Source: Amanita rubescens (lineage: Eukaryota; Basidiomycota; Agaricomycetes; Agaricales; Amanitaceae). Taken from it: a stretch of 64,000 nucleotides of DNA. The notes beneath the pieces are model-generated. The model was not told the origin of the DNA and did no database searches. It saw only the letters and a list, made by a program, of their open reading frames with translations. Made by a program: the position numbers and the translations under genes. Shown in pieces: positions 46,785 through 58,337 of the stretch. The stretch's first letter is position 1. Each line of letters starts with the position of its first letter. The stretch is taken from NCBI GenBank assembly GCA_015039365.1, contig WION01000169.1, positions 1 to 64,000 of the forward strand. Reading direction: 5' to 3'.

Positions 46785-48005
46785 TCAGCCGAAATAGAGC
46801 ACAGTAATTTCCTTAACATATCCATCACTGCTCCAAGAGCTCAACTGCCAATCGTAAGTATAGACGTGACGCCATGCCATGCAATGTACGCACATTATAA
46901 CACAAGAGTCTCTCCTCATCCATCAACACCCCGTGAAAGTCATACCACTGAGGCAGCATGTACACTGTACAGCCTAATCCCATCTCGACATCCTCTGCAA
47001 AAACTCCGTCACAGTGAGCAAAGTTATCTCCCTTTCTTGCAATAATGTGCCGGCTTTGCAAATATTCTTGGGCACGCCAGTAGATATTATGAGGATTGAA
47101 ATCATATATCCTCATATCGGTTACACCAAATGATGAATCAATGAACGCCCACCTTAGTCCGGCGGGAGCAACAGCCCCTGCGGGGGGTGTTTCATCGGTG
47201 TCCAACCATCTTGATATAGGCGGGCCCCATTCAGACCAAGGGATTGAAACCACGTCTCGGGGGGTCCCGCTAGCAGGGGCTTGGGTGCTAGGCGTATTCA
47301 CGTGTGAAAACTTTTCAATAATGTCAAGGAGGGATCGGCGGTGTATGAAAAGAGCAAAAATCCTGCCGGAGGGACTGAAGCGAGGGGAAATGACAATAAT
47401 GGCATTGTCAGCAGAGGTGTGAAACGGTCTAGACGGAGCGTATGGCATGTCATGTATGTATGGGTTAGGTGCGCTGCAACATGTTATACCAAGGATAATT
47501 TGTCCCTCAGACAGTGAAGGGAGACGCAAGTGTAGGCTCTGGTACGTGAGACGAAGGGATGCATGAGCGTACCAGTTTCTTGCGGCCTGTTTTCCAGTCG
47601 AAGATGAATAGTCTAGTTCGAGTTGCCAAAGCAACGTTGTTACCAACAATTTCTAGCACCGTGTCCGGACACCTCCCGCCGAAATCTTGAACATAGATTT
47701 GAGGGCATTGGGCCAAAGGGTGGTATTTTCCTGTGGAGAATTGGAGAGGAACCATGTTCAACGAATATACGACATGATTGTCTTGAGAGTCAGTCAATCT
47801 AGGAGTGAGATTGAGAAAAGACATCATGAAATAAGTTATTGTGTACGAACGAGACTACGTTGACGATGAGATCATGTTCATAAATGGCCATTCCTACGTT
47901 AACAATAGTTCCGTTCCAATCTTTATTTGGACCGTGACCGTGGATGGTGGCCCACTGTGGAACTTCATCGGGCGTGGATGGAAGAGTGCAGTAACGCAGG
48001 TCCCG
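46785..48005 (-). pseudogene. F-box copy 2, 3' part (gene split by a Plavaka element and internally deleted)
   Basis: Homologous along its length to copy 1 from LRDLHYCTLPSTPDEVPQWA to the last exon (stop at 46785-46787). At 48005 the homology stops exactly at the transposon end and resumes at 56848. A second lesion lies near 47547: the intron after GRKKL jumps from GTCTCAC straight to GTACCAGAGCCT, losing the acceptor and the start of the next exon (the segment from QYEALNNAYS to KEVDQ of copy 1). The copy was therefore probably non-functional even without the insertion. The rest is well conserved. Confidence 0.88.
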
Positions 48006-48036
48006 CATCAGGAAAAACGTCGGTAGCCATTTAGAC
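48006..48036 (+). repeat. left terminal inverted repeat of the Plavaka element
   Basis: CATCAGGAAAAACGTCG followed by three variable bases and GCCATTTAGACC. Pairs with 56815-56845 with about three mismatches. Confidence 0.9.
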
Positions 48037-48499
48037 CAAATAATGTTTGTATAGACGTAATCTGATCTAGTTATCCCAGGATTAGATAAAATCACCCCCC
48101 CAATATTTTCGTCTAGGTTATGTCTACTTTGCAGTAATTATGTCTGTTTTAGTCATAAAAGACAGGACTAGATGACTTACATCGGCTCATCTATCTCAAA
48201 CTTGCTCGGGTTACAGCGAAAAAACTATATATATTATCATTAAAGTGGGTATCCAAGTAACATAGCATATAGATCAGGGAGATAATAATGAGAGCATAAT
48301 ACGAGTCACAATTATATGATGGAGTGGAGGTTAAGAATGCACGCAACAATCAAGGCCCAACTTAAGATGCTTCGGAATCATCTATCTCAATAACCATCGC
48401 CGAGGCATTGAACATTGTAGAGTGGTTCAGAGCAGTAGCCACACCGTCCCTACAAGGTTATAAGTACCAGTACTATAGATGACAAAGGTAATATAGAGC
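48037..48499. other. left subterminal region of the Plavaka element
   Basis: No gene. AT-rich with scattered TCTAG, TAGAC and GTCTA motifs, including a C-run at about 48094, of the kind CACTA-like transposases bind. Confidence 0.5.
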
Positions 48500-51108
48500 T
48501 TACGACGCAAAACGATATACTTGACGTAACATTGCTGCATAACCTGCCGGGTTATCTTTTTCAATCCGGTGCTTCATGAAGTCGAGGTGATCTTTATAAA
48601 TATCCGTATATGCATCGGCCGAGAAATCGGCCGGCCTTCTTTCGCCTGAAACCCATTCGTCCAATGCTGCACGAATCTGTGATACGGATAACAGGATCAT
48701 TGGCGTAGTACAGAGCGTACATTGTTGGGGTTCCTTACCGCCGTGGCCGCAAACGCGAGAATAGGTGGTGATACTTCTTTTTTGGTTGCGAATTGTTTTG
48801 GGTATCTTCTAACAATGCTCTTCACGCAAAATAGTTCATACTTGATGACCGAAATAATGGCTTGGTTTTCGTATGGACTGCCGACAAGCGGCGGCCCTCC
48901 CTAGCAATCATCATGATCAATATCATGCCATTCAAGTTGTGACCTTCACTTACATTTGGGGTGGTCGGGTAGATGAATTGCATATCACGTACGAGAGCGC
49001 GCACCACATCACCAGATCCCTTTTTCAATCCAAACTCGGACAAAATAGCCATATTTGCTGCCTGTTTAAAGTTTTTCCGCAGCCCTGATATACGCACTTC
49101 GAGCTTGACAGACTCAATATTAGTTCACATAGAGGGATTGAAGGAAAGGATCACGAACCACTTTTGAAAGTTCGCTTACATATTCCGAGTCTTCTTTAAG
49201 CCGATCCTTGATTGCGACGTACTTCCGTTGTGCTGCCGTGTTTGGCATGTGCATAACATAAGAAACGGCTTCGAGAAGCGCCTTCCGTTTCCAGATAGCA
49301 CGCTTACCAAGATCTGGGAATGCATTTTCAAAAATGATTTGACCTTCAATAATTGTTATCGCTCGACGAAGGACCAATTTCAGCTCCAACTGTTGTTTGG
49401 TTAAATTTATCTTCCCAGTCTCATTGTATCTGATGAGCGTGAATGACGGCCATTCTACTGGCTCAAAGGCGCTATCTGCTTCAGTTACAGACTCAGATGA
49501 AGATAGCTCAATGAAGGAATCTGGGTTGTAGTGATCATGAGGAGTAGCTGATTCAACACGGGCAATGACTCACCAATATCGTCCTCTTGACCTTCATTAG
49601 AAGCTTCTGTTATATCAGTATAAATGTATCAGTGCCTCGCTTCAACTCGAGAAGGATCAACAAACCTTTGGGCTCGTGACCGCCTTGGACCTGGAGAGTC
49701 GGCGAACTCTCGTTGTTGCTATCAGTCTCTAAAATCTCAATGGGTCGATTGCGGACGATAACGCTAGCCTTGCGCTTGCCAGGGTTAATGTGACCAACGG
49801 ATGGATTCACCATAGGACGCTAGGAATCAGGTATAGCACATGTAAGCTTATCTGCCTGGAAAAACGTTCACTTACTTCGTTCACAAGTGCATTCATTAAG
49901 CGCGTTGGCCTTTTCTTCAGCTCTTCCAGAGCCTCATCAGCAGATTCGTTTTGGTCGCTGGGGGATTCCGACGAGCCATCCGGCTCGGTTTCTTCCTCGG
50001 TGCAGGAAACATCTCCGTCTTCGACTTCAGACTGATGGACTATAATCTGTTTAACTGCATCACACCCGGTGAGTAGATGGTAACATCAAGGACGCAATGT
50101 TTATACCTTCTCTGCTGCTGGTGGCACGTGTTTTCTTCGTCTTAGATGGGATGGGAGGTAGACTAACTGTTGCTTTATCTTTGGACGATTGTCCAAGTCT
50201 TAGTCAGTAGCAGAACGGATCAATAGTAGCATAACGAACCTTGCCTGCCACTAGTGGTATTCTTGGCTACTTTTCGAGCAGATTTACGTGGCGCCGGTGG
50301 GACAGCGGTCCGACCTTGGGTGCGCTGCGGGGGAGTCTCTTCTTTGAAGCTTATCAGTACTGAAGGTAACGGTATATAAATGAATGACTTACTTGTATCT
50401 GGAGACCGTTAGTGGCGAGCGGAACATCATATGGATTGAAAGAACAAGGAATCGTGACGGTGGGCAAGTGACAACGTTGAAGTCGAACCGTGTGAAGAAA
50501 ACAAGTTGTGATTGTCAGTGATCGTGAGAAGTGAGACTTGTGAGAGATCAACGCACTGCCTTTCGTCCTCTTGTTCACAGTCGTCGCTACAGGCGCTGGC
50601 CTCTTGCGTGGCCTGGTGCCGCTTCCTTGCGCTTGCAACCAAACTAGTGGTTAGACTCGATCAGAATTGTGACCGCCTGAGTTTCTTGCTGATGACTCAC
50701 CAGCATTAGAAAGGGCCGTTACCTTTGCCCTACGAGGACCTTCAATGACGATAGAGGTGAGCAATAGTATGCTCTCATTATACTTCAAGTCACTTACCCT
50801 CGGTTATAAGCTCTTGATCAGCTTGTTCAGCAGCCACCTTTTTGCGTGCCAGCTTGACTGCTGTACCCGGGCCACAACCCGAATTGTAAGTCAATTTCTG
50901 GACTTAATGACGAAAATTATGACTGACCTTGAGCTGCAGATGGGGTATTAGCCTGTTTTTCAGCTGGAAGCGCCGGAGTGCTCCCTTGTGTGATGGAGCA
51001 CCCATGACCGCTAGTAGTATCACCTGCTGGTCCGGCAGATTCAACATCTGGGCGATTATCGGCAACGCCAACTGTGTTCTTGGCTTTTTTCGATACGCGT
51101 TTAACCAT
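48500..51108 (-). CDS. DUF6532-like accessory protein of the Plavaka element
   Basis: The multi-exon gene starts at the ATG at 51108 (MVKRVSKKAKNTVGVADNR). It has a basic, low-complexity N-terminal third with nuclear-targeting character (exon joins through VKLARKKVAAEQADQE and SGTRPRKRPAPVATT keep frame). A compact C-terminal domain follows: LRRAITIIEGQIIFENAFPD, KALLEAVSYVMHMPNT, ISGLRKNFKQAANMAI, FIYPTTPN, YENQAIISVIKYELF, and finally QIRAALDEWVSGER and DFSADAYTDIYKDHLDFM, with stop at 48500. This arrangement resembles the uncharacterised basidiomycete DUF6532 domain; I judge that from memory of the family and cannot search. Its position inside the transposon ends and head-to-head with the transposase suggests an element-borne second gene, as in CACTA elements. 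Confidence 0.65.
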
Positions 51109-52296
51109 GGTAAGTCAGAGTTGAGCTCAGGAGTAGGGTATGTGTGCTCAGTCGTATTCAGAGCATCCCTTTTATACGGCCTCCTCTACCTACTTCGGCC
51201 GCTGTGTGGTACCCTTCGGCCGACAACCCCAGGCCCAACCGCTAGCCATCGCACTTGCTGTACGGCACCACCCTTCAATCCACGAACCCTCATTTTTGTT
51301 AGCAACTGGTGGGGTTTCCGTATAAGGTGATCAACTTCTTCGCTTGACTTCTTTTAGCATGACCGCTGATGCTTGTGTGCCAGGGCAATGCAATAGTTCA
51401 GGTACTGCGGCGTGTTACCCCTTTCATCGGTTACCTGAAGATTTTGCTAGAATCAGGTCAGATTTCTGTATAAAGCAAATATATCTGCCTCTCATTTGAT
51501 TGTATTCAGTTGGGCATTGGCCTTGCCGATGAAGACCGTTTTGACCGCAATCATAGACCACCTCAGCTGAGGTGGATCTCCGACACATTACTCCAGATAT
51601 CAATCTTGCCTCAATCCCCGGTGAGATGATACGCATCAGAGCCTGAGTCTATTCCGTTTTCGCATGATTAAATAAGGTATAGTCTAAATGATTCTAAGCA
51701 TCACCGTTCGATTATAATCTACATTCTTACAGGGTTTTCTACATTTTTTTTTCAGTTTTTGGGGGTTGGTTTCAGCTGCCCTTAGTTTTACGTGTAATCA
51801 CCCATCCCCTGACCCCATGCTGTGGTGCATTGTGCAGGTTGGTGGGGTCAGACGAGTAACCAGACCAGTACGGCCTGCTCCTTTGACTGTGCAGGCGAAT
51901 TTGCACGCCTGTGGGCGTCTCACGATGGTTGTCTCGGATGATTAGACCCGCTGCTTCGAATCACCACTCATGCCCCTGCACTGCCTCATTTCACATTCAA
52001 GGTGACTGCCGTGTTCCTGGATGCCAACCCTGGCAACCGCTCATGACGGCTACCAATGATGGTTGGTTTGCTGCTCCGGCCGACGCCAAGATCACTGAGG
52101 AGAGTCCTGCCACTTAGGCTTTATTGTTTCATCTCTTCCCTGCTGCTTAGGCCTCGTCTTCTGCCGCCGTCGCTCCAGTCAACACTGAGATCACTGAAGA
52201 GCGTCCCGCTGCTTAGGCCTTGTTATTTCATCTTGTACCTTCACCCCTACCACTCCTTTTCCCCATTTTATCATTCCAGAAAAAGAAAGTTTGCCT
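51109..52296. other. divergent intergenic region inside the Plavaka element
   Basis: 1.2 kb between two head-to-head genes, presumably both promoters. A degenerate tandem repeat lies at about 52060-52230 (GACGCCAAGATCACTGAGGA, and AGATCACTGAAGAGCGTCC with following TTAGGCCT). The short open frames here are not convincing. Confidence 0.45.
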
Positions 52297-53897
52297 ATGG
52301 TGTATTGCGTAGGTTGTCGTCGAAATTTCAAGCCATCGGGGTTTGGCTTGCATATTCAACGGAGCAAAAATCCACTCTGTCTGGCAGCACACTACAGCCA
52401 CCTGAAAGAGCTTGAGCAGGAGGAAGATGACGCTATGGAGGAAGAATATAATACAAATGATGTACCTCAGTTTGAGGGGGACTTTTTTGGCAATTACGAA
52501 GATGGTGATTTTGATTGGCCCAGTGATGAAGACGGTGGATCTCTGTTCATGGAAGGTAAGCTTATAGCATTGAATATGGTTGTTGACTCACTCACCCATA
52601 AATTGCAGGAAGTGATGGATGCGAAGATTTGGAGGAGGATGAGGTGGATCCTGAGGACGATACTGAAGGTAAGCTTATAGCATTAAATATGGTCACTGAC
52701 TCACTCACCTGTAAATTGCAGGGAGTGGTAGATGTGAAGATTTGGAGGAGGACGAGGTGGATCCTGAGGATAATACCGACGAGAGTGAAGTAGTGCAAGA
52801 CGGTACCCACGTTGATGTTACGGAGCAGCCCCCACGACCAGAAGTTGCTACTTGCCCAGATGCGGCAGATGTGCATCAAGGAGGCAACATATACGTTAAA
52901 AAATTCATTCATAAATCGGCTGGTTCACCGATACAGAATCAAGAGCCGCTTAACAAGGATTACGACATTTATCAACAACATTTGTCCCAGCCTGCAAGTG
53001 GTGGAGACATTTACCACCCTTTTACATCCAGAATCAACTGGGTGATTGCACGTTGGGCGAAGATCCATAAGATAGCCATATCAGCATTAGACGAACTTCT
53101 CAATGAGGTCAGTCAGGTTCAATATCACACGTCTCAAGTCTAACATCATTCATAGATAGCCGAAGACCTGGGACTCGCTTACAAGAACAGTCGAGAACTC
53201 AACAAGATTATTGATACCCAATTACCTGGCCGCCCAAAATTTCATCAAGATGAAATCTCAATCTTAGGGGAGTCAGTGACATTGTACTCGCGCAATGTTG
53301 TGGAATGTATCAAGGCACTTTATGGCGATGCTGAGTTTGCAAGTCACCTCGTATTTAGTCCAGAGCGTCACTACACTGGGCGAGATAAATCACAACGCAT
53401 CTACCATGAGCTACATACTGGGGAGTGGTGGTGGGAAGCCCAGGTAAGCAATAGCGCAACAACATTACTATCAGTTACTAACGAACATAATAGAAGATAC
53501 TTGAGAAACGTAAACGTGGTGCTACAATTGTCCCCATCATCGTCACCACAGACAAAACCCAACTTACCCAATTTGGCAACAAATCTGCCTATCCGGCTTA
53601 TTTTACTATTGGCAACCTCCCAAAACACATTCGCTGAAGGCCCTCTCATCGCGGCCAAATTCTCTTAGCGTATTTGCCATCTAGCAAGCTCACGCATATC
53701 CCAAATTTAGCCTCACGTCGCTGCTGCCTGGCAAACCTGTTTCATTCCTGCTTACAGCATATTCTGTCCCCACTTGAGAAGCTCGGTCTCCACGGAAAGA
53801 TAATGAGGAGCGGCGATGGTGTATTGCGACGTGTACATCCTATACTCGCCATTTATATAGGTGACTACCCCGAACAGCTTCTAGTTGCAGGGGTGAA

Positions 53898-55067
53898 TAG
53901 TGCTGCAGAGTCCTGTCCTGTCCTGTCTTTCGGCCCCGGAGGGCAAGACCGAGGACAGGACCGAGGACTGAATCCTCCAAAAGCCAGAGGACAGGACCGA
54001 GACTGCAGCAGGACAGGACTGCAGTCCTGTATCGGTCCTGGACCGGTCCTGACCGGTCTCGGACTGAAAGTGGTCTCAGACCGGTCTGGACTGGTCCTGA
54101 CCGGTCCTGAGCAGTCTTGACAGAGAGCGGGGTACATAAGAGAGCTATGGGGTCCTGCGAGAGAGCTGGGTGCGCATGCGAGAGAGCTGGGAATCGGATG
54201 TGTGAGAGAGTTGGGGTGTGAGAGAGAGCTGGGGCCCAGGTGCGAGAGAGAGCGCTGGGGTGCATGTGCAAAAGAGCTGGGGTGCACGTGCGAGAGAGCT
54301 GGGGTGTGCGAGAGAGTTGGGGTGCGAGAGAAAGCTGGGATGCAGGCGCGAGAGATGGGGTGCATGAGAGAGAGGCTCGGGGTGCACGTGCGAGAGAGCT
54401 GGGGTGTGCGAGAGAGTTGGGGTGCGAGAGAGAGCTGGGGCCCAAGTGCGAGAGAGAGAGCACACTGGGTTGCACGTGAGAGAGAGCTGGGAAGGATGAG
54501 AGAGAGAGAGAGAGCTGGCGTGTGGGTGCAAGAGAGCCAGCGTGTGCGAGAGAGCTACCGGGGTGTGTGAGAGAGTTGGGTGCAAGAGAGAGCTGGGGCC
54601 CAGGAGCGAGAGAGAGAGCGGCGAGCGCGCACTGGGTTGCACGTGAGAGAGAGCTGGGATGCGTGTCGAGAGAGAGAGAGAGAGAGAGAGTGCGGGTGCA
54701 AGAGAACTGGCATGTGCGAGAGAGCTGGGGGCCGGGGTGTGCGAGAGAGTTGGGTGTGAGAGAGAGCTGGGGCCCAGGTGCGAGAGAGAGAGCTTGTTGA
54801 GTCCACGAAAGATGGCTGGCGAGAGAGCCTGGTGTGCTGAGAGCTGAGAGTACAGATTCACGAGGGAGAGAGCAGAGAGCCGATAAGATCGGTCGGGACC
54901 GGTCCTGACCGGTCCCGGCCAGTCCTCAGGATCTTGAGAAAACGAAAGACCGGGACCGGGACCAAGACGGGACCGAAAAAGACCAAGCTGTGGTCCGGTC
55001 TTTTATCGGTCCTACTCCGGTCTTTGACCAGTCCCGGACTGGTCCGAGACCGGACTCTGCAGCACTA
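53898..55067. mobile_element. hAT-like non-autonomous element nested in the transposase
   Basis: 1170 bp with perfect 16-bp inverted ends TAGTGCTGCAGAGTCC / GGACTCTGCAGCACTA and an 8-bp target duplication GGGGTGAA at 53890-53897 and 55068-55075. 8-bp duplications and TAG-type ends are characteristic of hAT elements. Subterminal zones are packed with GACCGGTCC/GGTCCTGACC motifs on both sides. The interior (about 54130-54830) is a GAGAGAGCTGGGG minisatellite. It encodes no transposase, and the long open frames through it are repeat artefacts. Confidence 0.9.
54130..54830 (+). repeat. GAGAGAGCTGGGGTG minisatellite inside the hAT-like element
   Basis: Variable-length units built from GCGAGAGAGCTGGGGTGC and GTGCGAGAGAGTTGGGGT. 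It is strongly purine-biased on the plus strand. Confidence 0.85.
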
Positions 55068-56814
55068 GGGGTGAAGAGCGGCGAATGCCCCAAGTGTATG
55101 ATAGATTCCAAGGAGCTCGGTTCGATCACTACTCCCCTTCAAAACCGGGATGTTACTGCAGTCCTCAATGCCTTCGAAAAGGCAGATAGCGACCCTTGTC
55201 AGTTTCTCACTGCCTGCGAGGCAGAGAAGATCAAGCCCCTTCACCACCCATTCTGGCAACATCTCCCCCTCGTCAACATCTTCCAGTCTCTTACACCCGA
55301 TGTCTTACATCAACTCCACCAAGGAGTTGTCAAACATCTAATAAAATGGCTTAAGGCTGCATACGGCACAGCTGAGATTGATGCGCGCTTTCAGCGCGTT
55401 GCCCCAAATCATCACATTCGCATATTCAAGAGTGGAATTTCTGGCCTATCTCGGTTAACGGGAAAAGAGCATGACCAGATGTGTCGTATCTTGATGGGTA
55501 TCGTTGTCGACATGCGCCTACCAGGGAACCTTGACCCATCTCGCCTAATACGTGCTGTTCGGGCAATACTGGATTTCCTCTACCTAGCCCAGTTGCCCAT
55601 TCATAGTAGCAAGTCCTTACTAGCACTCGCTACATCTCTGCAAGAATTTCATGACAACAAGGCCATTTTTGTTGAACTCGGGATTCGTGAGCAATTCAAT
55701 ATACCCAAACTTCATATGTGCCGACACTATGCCACATCAGTCCAACTCTTTGGAACCACAGACAATTATAACTCGCAACATACGGAGAGGTTACACTGCG
55801 AGCTTGCCAAGGGTGCCTATCGTACCACAAACCGGAAAGATGAGTTACCGCAGATGACAGCATGGTTAGAGAGGGACGACAAAATACATCGACATGAAAA
55901 CTTCATTCAGTGGCGCGATCCAAATGGCAGGACATCTCATACACCAGCACCTCAAACCCAGCTAGTACGAAGAAAACAGCACCGTCTAAAAATGACGCGC
56001 CGTCCATCGGCGCGCGGCATCTCGCTTGATGCGCTTACTTCAAGCTATGGTGCTACATACTTCAGGGATGCAATGGCATGCTTTGCGGCCCAATGGCGGA
56101 ACCCACAGTTGAACCGAATGCAGGTAGAATGGGAGGCCTGCAACATAAGCATGCCTTTCGTTTATGTTTCAGCATATCATCGCATCAAGTTTACTCCTGA
56201 GGATGACAACAGTGTTATTGATGCTATCCATGTCCAGCCAAGCAGGAAGAACAAGCGAGGTCAGGTAATACCTGCATGGTTTGACACCGTCTTAGTCCGT
56301 ATAAATGAGGCTGAAGGAAATACAGTGCATGGTACGTACATCATCTCACTACTACTACTACCCGTTTTAACTCTCCACTTCCAGCCTATCGCGTAGCCCA
56401 AGTTCGTGTCGTATTCACCATTCCAGATGCAGCTGCCAAGCTATTATTCGGTCCCCTGGCACCCTCATACCTTGCATATGTCGAGTGGTTTACAGAGTTT
56501 CGGGCACGTCCAGAACCAAATCATGGCATGTATAAGGTCTCGCGTGCACGTCAAGGGCCTTCAAGGGTGGCGAGCATCATCTGCATCACGAAAATCTCCC
56601 AAAGTATACACCTTTTCCCGTTGGTTGGACATAGTATATCTCGTGACTTAAATAGTGATACGGTGTTGGAAGAAATCGACTGTTTCCTTGTTAATCCATT
56701 TAACGTGTCAGACACATATGTCCTTTTCAATTCATCAGTTCTGACATAGCTTAGTACAAAGTTGCATAGCCTAGACAAGACTAGACATTATTAGACGTAA
56801 GTAGAGATAATTGG

Positions 56815-56845
56815 GTCTAAATGGCCAACGACGTTTTTCCTGATG
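56815..56845 (-). repeat. right terminal inverted repeat of the Plavaka element
   Basis: GTCTAAATGGC...CGACGTTTTTCCTGATG, the inverted partner of 48006-48036. F-box homology resumes two bases later. Confidence 0.9.
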
Positions 56846-56847
56846 CG

Positions 56848-57297
56848 GCGATTGCTGTCGCCAAGCAGATAGACACCTGCGTTCAACTTGTGTATGCCAA
56901 AACGTAGCTCATTCGGCACGTCAAACTTCCTTGTAAAGGCTGGCAGAAAAATGCGCCATGCCTCTTCTCGCTTCGATAGAGCCTCGCGGCGCTCGGCATA
57001 TGAGAGTTTGCAATACGGGTTGTCTACGACGCCTGCTGCGTGACAAGCGATGAGGTACTGTAGAACAATCGAAGAGCGTATAAAAATGTTGAATTCTTTT
57101 GATAATAGGGTGCACGTTCTGATGTCCTGGCCGTCCAGTTGCAGAAGAATCTGTTCACGCAGATCGAGAGGTAGCGCGAGTAAAGTGCTGGGGTTACTGC
57201 AGTTTTGGTTTGGACAGATAGGAGCGCCGCTAATGCGCGCAAGATCTTGAAATTTCCAATCAGTATTGGCTTCAGCAGCCTCGTCACGGTCGCCCAT
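56848..57297 (-). pseudogene. F-box copy 2, 5' part
   Basis: Start ATG at 57297 (MGDRDEAAEANTDW). F-box LPLDLREQILLQLDGQDIRT as in copy 1, then conserved sequence to GVYLLGDSNR, where the Plavaka end begins. With the segment 46785-48005 it makes one F-box gene. About 95% of residues match copy 1 by eye, with several changes clustered in the REEAWRIFLPAF stretch. Confidence 0.88.
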
Positions 57298-58337
57298 TGA
57301 CGGCTAGGTTTCAAAATAGGATGTGATCGTGACAGCTACCGTCACTACCGGTACCGCTTCTTGGCAACGTCCCACCACTGCCTGGGCCTTTCTCGAGATT
57401 CCCGACGAATTGGAGCTTGACTACGTCAGTCAAACCACCCTCGATAAGCCACATATTTCCTGGTCAAAATGGAGCGAAGTTCCCTCTACTTTCCCCGCGT
57501 CTCATCGAAGTTATCGCCTTGAATCCCGCATCCGGCGCGAGGTCATCGATAGCATCTCAGATTGTCCGTATCGCAGCCTCTGGAGTCTTACCTATAATTG
57601 ATCCATCGCGGGTGATGTGCCTGGAGGCAGATTCCATACTAGGGCCTTCGCACCACCACCTCTTAGTATTCATCAGACTATTCAGGTTCCCCAGTACATG
57701 AGCCATGCCGACGCTCCGATTACAATTGCGAAACCGAGAGGTGCGCTTACAAATCTCTTCAACCTCCTTGAAGCTGGGGCCAACACATCTTGTACCTCTA
57801 CTGTATATTTTATATGCCTCATAATGGTACTGAAATCGCAAGCACCATCTGTCACACGATGAGCCGTACAATATTGGTTTCTTCTGCCCTTTGTTGTAAT
57901 GAAGAGGGATAGTCGCCCGCTTTATCACTCAATCTGTTACGCAAGCTCAAATCACCTTTCGACACTATACTCAATGACGAGCGTGTCCCACCACAAGCAT
58001 CAGCGCTACTTTTCAAACCACAGGCATATCTTTCTTGTGGTCGAAACAGTTTCTGAGCTTACCGCGCTAAACGGATGAAAATTTCTGAAGCGGCCGGAGC
58101 GGGGTGACAACTTGTGGGTTATAGCAGTATGCGAAATGTTAATGGGGAACCTCAATGAGCGGGTACGTACCGTTATCTCCGATCTTCTCATCCCTGTGAT
58201 CGTTTCACGTCATACGGGGGTTTGTATAAATAGCATATAGCGTGGAAACGAGCAGAGGAAAACGCAAGGGAAGCCACGAAAATAACCTACAGCGGAGCAA
58301 AAGAATAAATAGACGAATAAATAAATACAAGTCCCAA
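57298..58337. other. no confident gene
   Basis: Overlapping open frames exist on both strands (for example plus 57323-57601 and 57417-57701, minus 57557-57928). None shows a recognisable motif or a clean intron series. A plus frame with EVIALNPASGARSSIASQIV looks somewhat protein-like and may be a gene remnant. Confidence 0.3.

Larger units (their letters stand above)
52297..56749 (+). pseudogene. Plavaka-type transposase, broken
   Basis: The transposase gene of the element. An N-terminal zinc-finger-like motif (YCVGCRRNF..GLHIQ..C) is followed by acidic exons and then typical Plavaka words: ATIVPIIVTTDKTQLTQFGN, AYPAYFTIGNLPKHI, HPFWQHLPLVNIFQSLTPDV, LHQLHQGVVKHLIKWL, FGTTDNYNSQHTERLHCELA and KDELPQMTAWLERDDK. 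The C-terminus after an intron near 56333-56383 runs from YRVAQVRVVFTIPD to stop at 56747-56749. Two lesions are visible. TGA at 53635-53637 replaces the Arg codon expected after KHIR. A 1.17-kb element at 53898-55067 interrupts the frame between PEQLLVAGV and KSGECPKCMID. A 117-bp intron-exon unit is tandemly duplicated at 52556-52790. Confidence 0.88.
48006..56845. mobile_element. Plavaka-type (CACTA-like) DNA transposon inserted in F-box copy 2
   Basis: An 8840-bp element bounded by inverted ends CATCAGGAAAAACGTCG...GCCATTTAGAC. Its insertion point is fixed by comparison with uninterrupted F-box copy 1: flanks CAGGTCCCG and CGGCGATTGCTG correspond to CAGGTCCCGGAGATTGCTG there. Removing one CG restores the locus, so the target duplication is about 2 bp. 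Inside, a minus-strand DUF6532-like gene (48500-51108) and a plus-strand transposase (52297-56749) diverge from a shared 1.2-kb region. Subterminal TAGAC/GTCTA motifs recur near both ends. A hAT-like element has later inserted in the transposase. Confidence 0.9.

Noticed and set aside
53674..54120. A separate 148-codon gene
   Set aside because: It is the middle of the Plavaka transposase running into the nested element.
54145..54861. A 238-codon minus-strand frame and its neighbours rich in SLSHLGPSSLSH
   Set aside because: Direct translation of the minisatellite in the hAT-like element.
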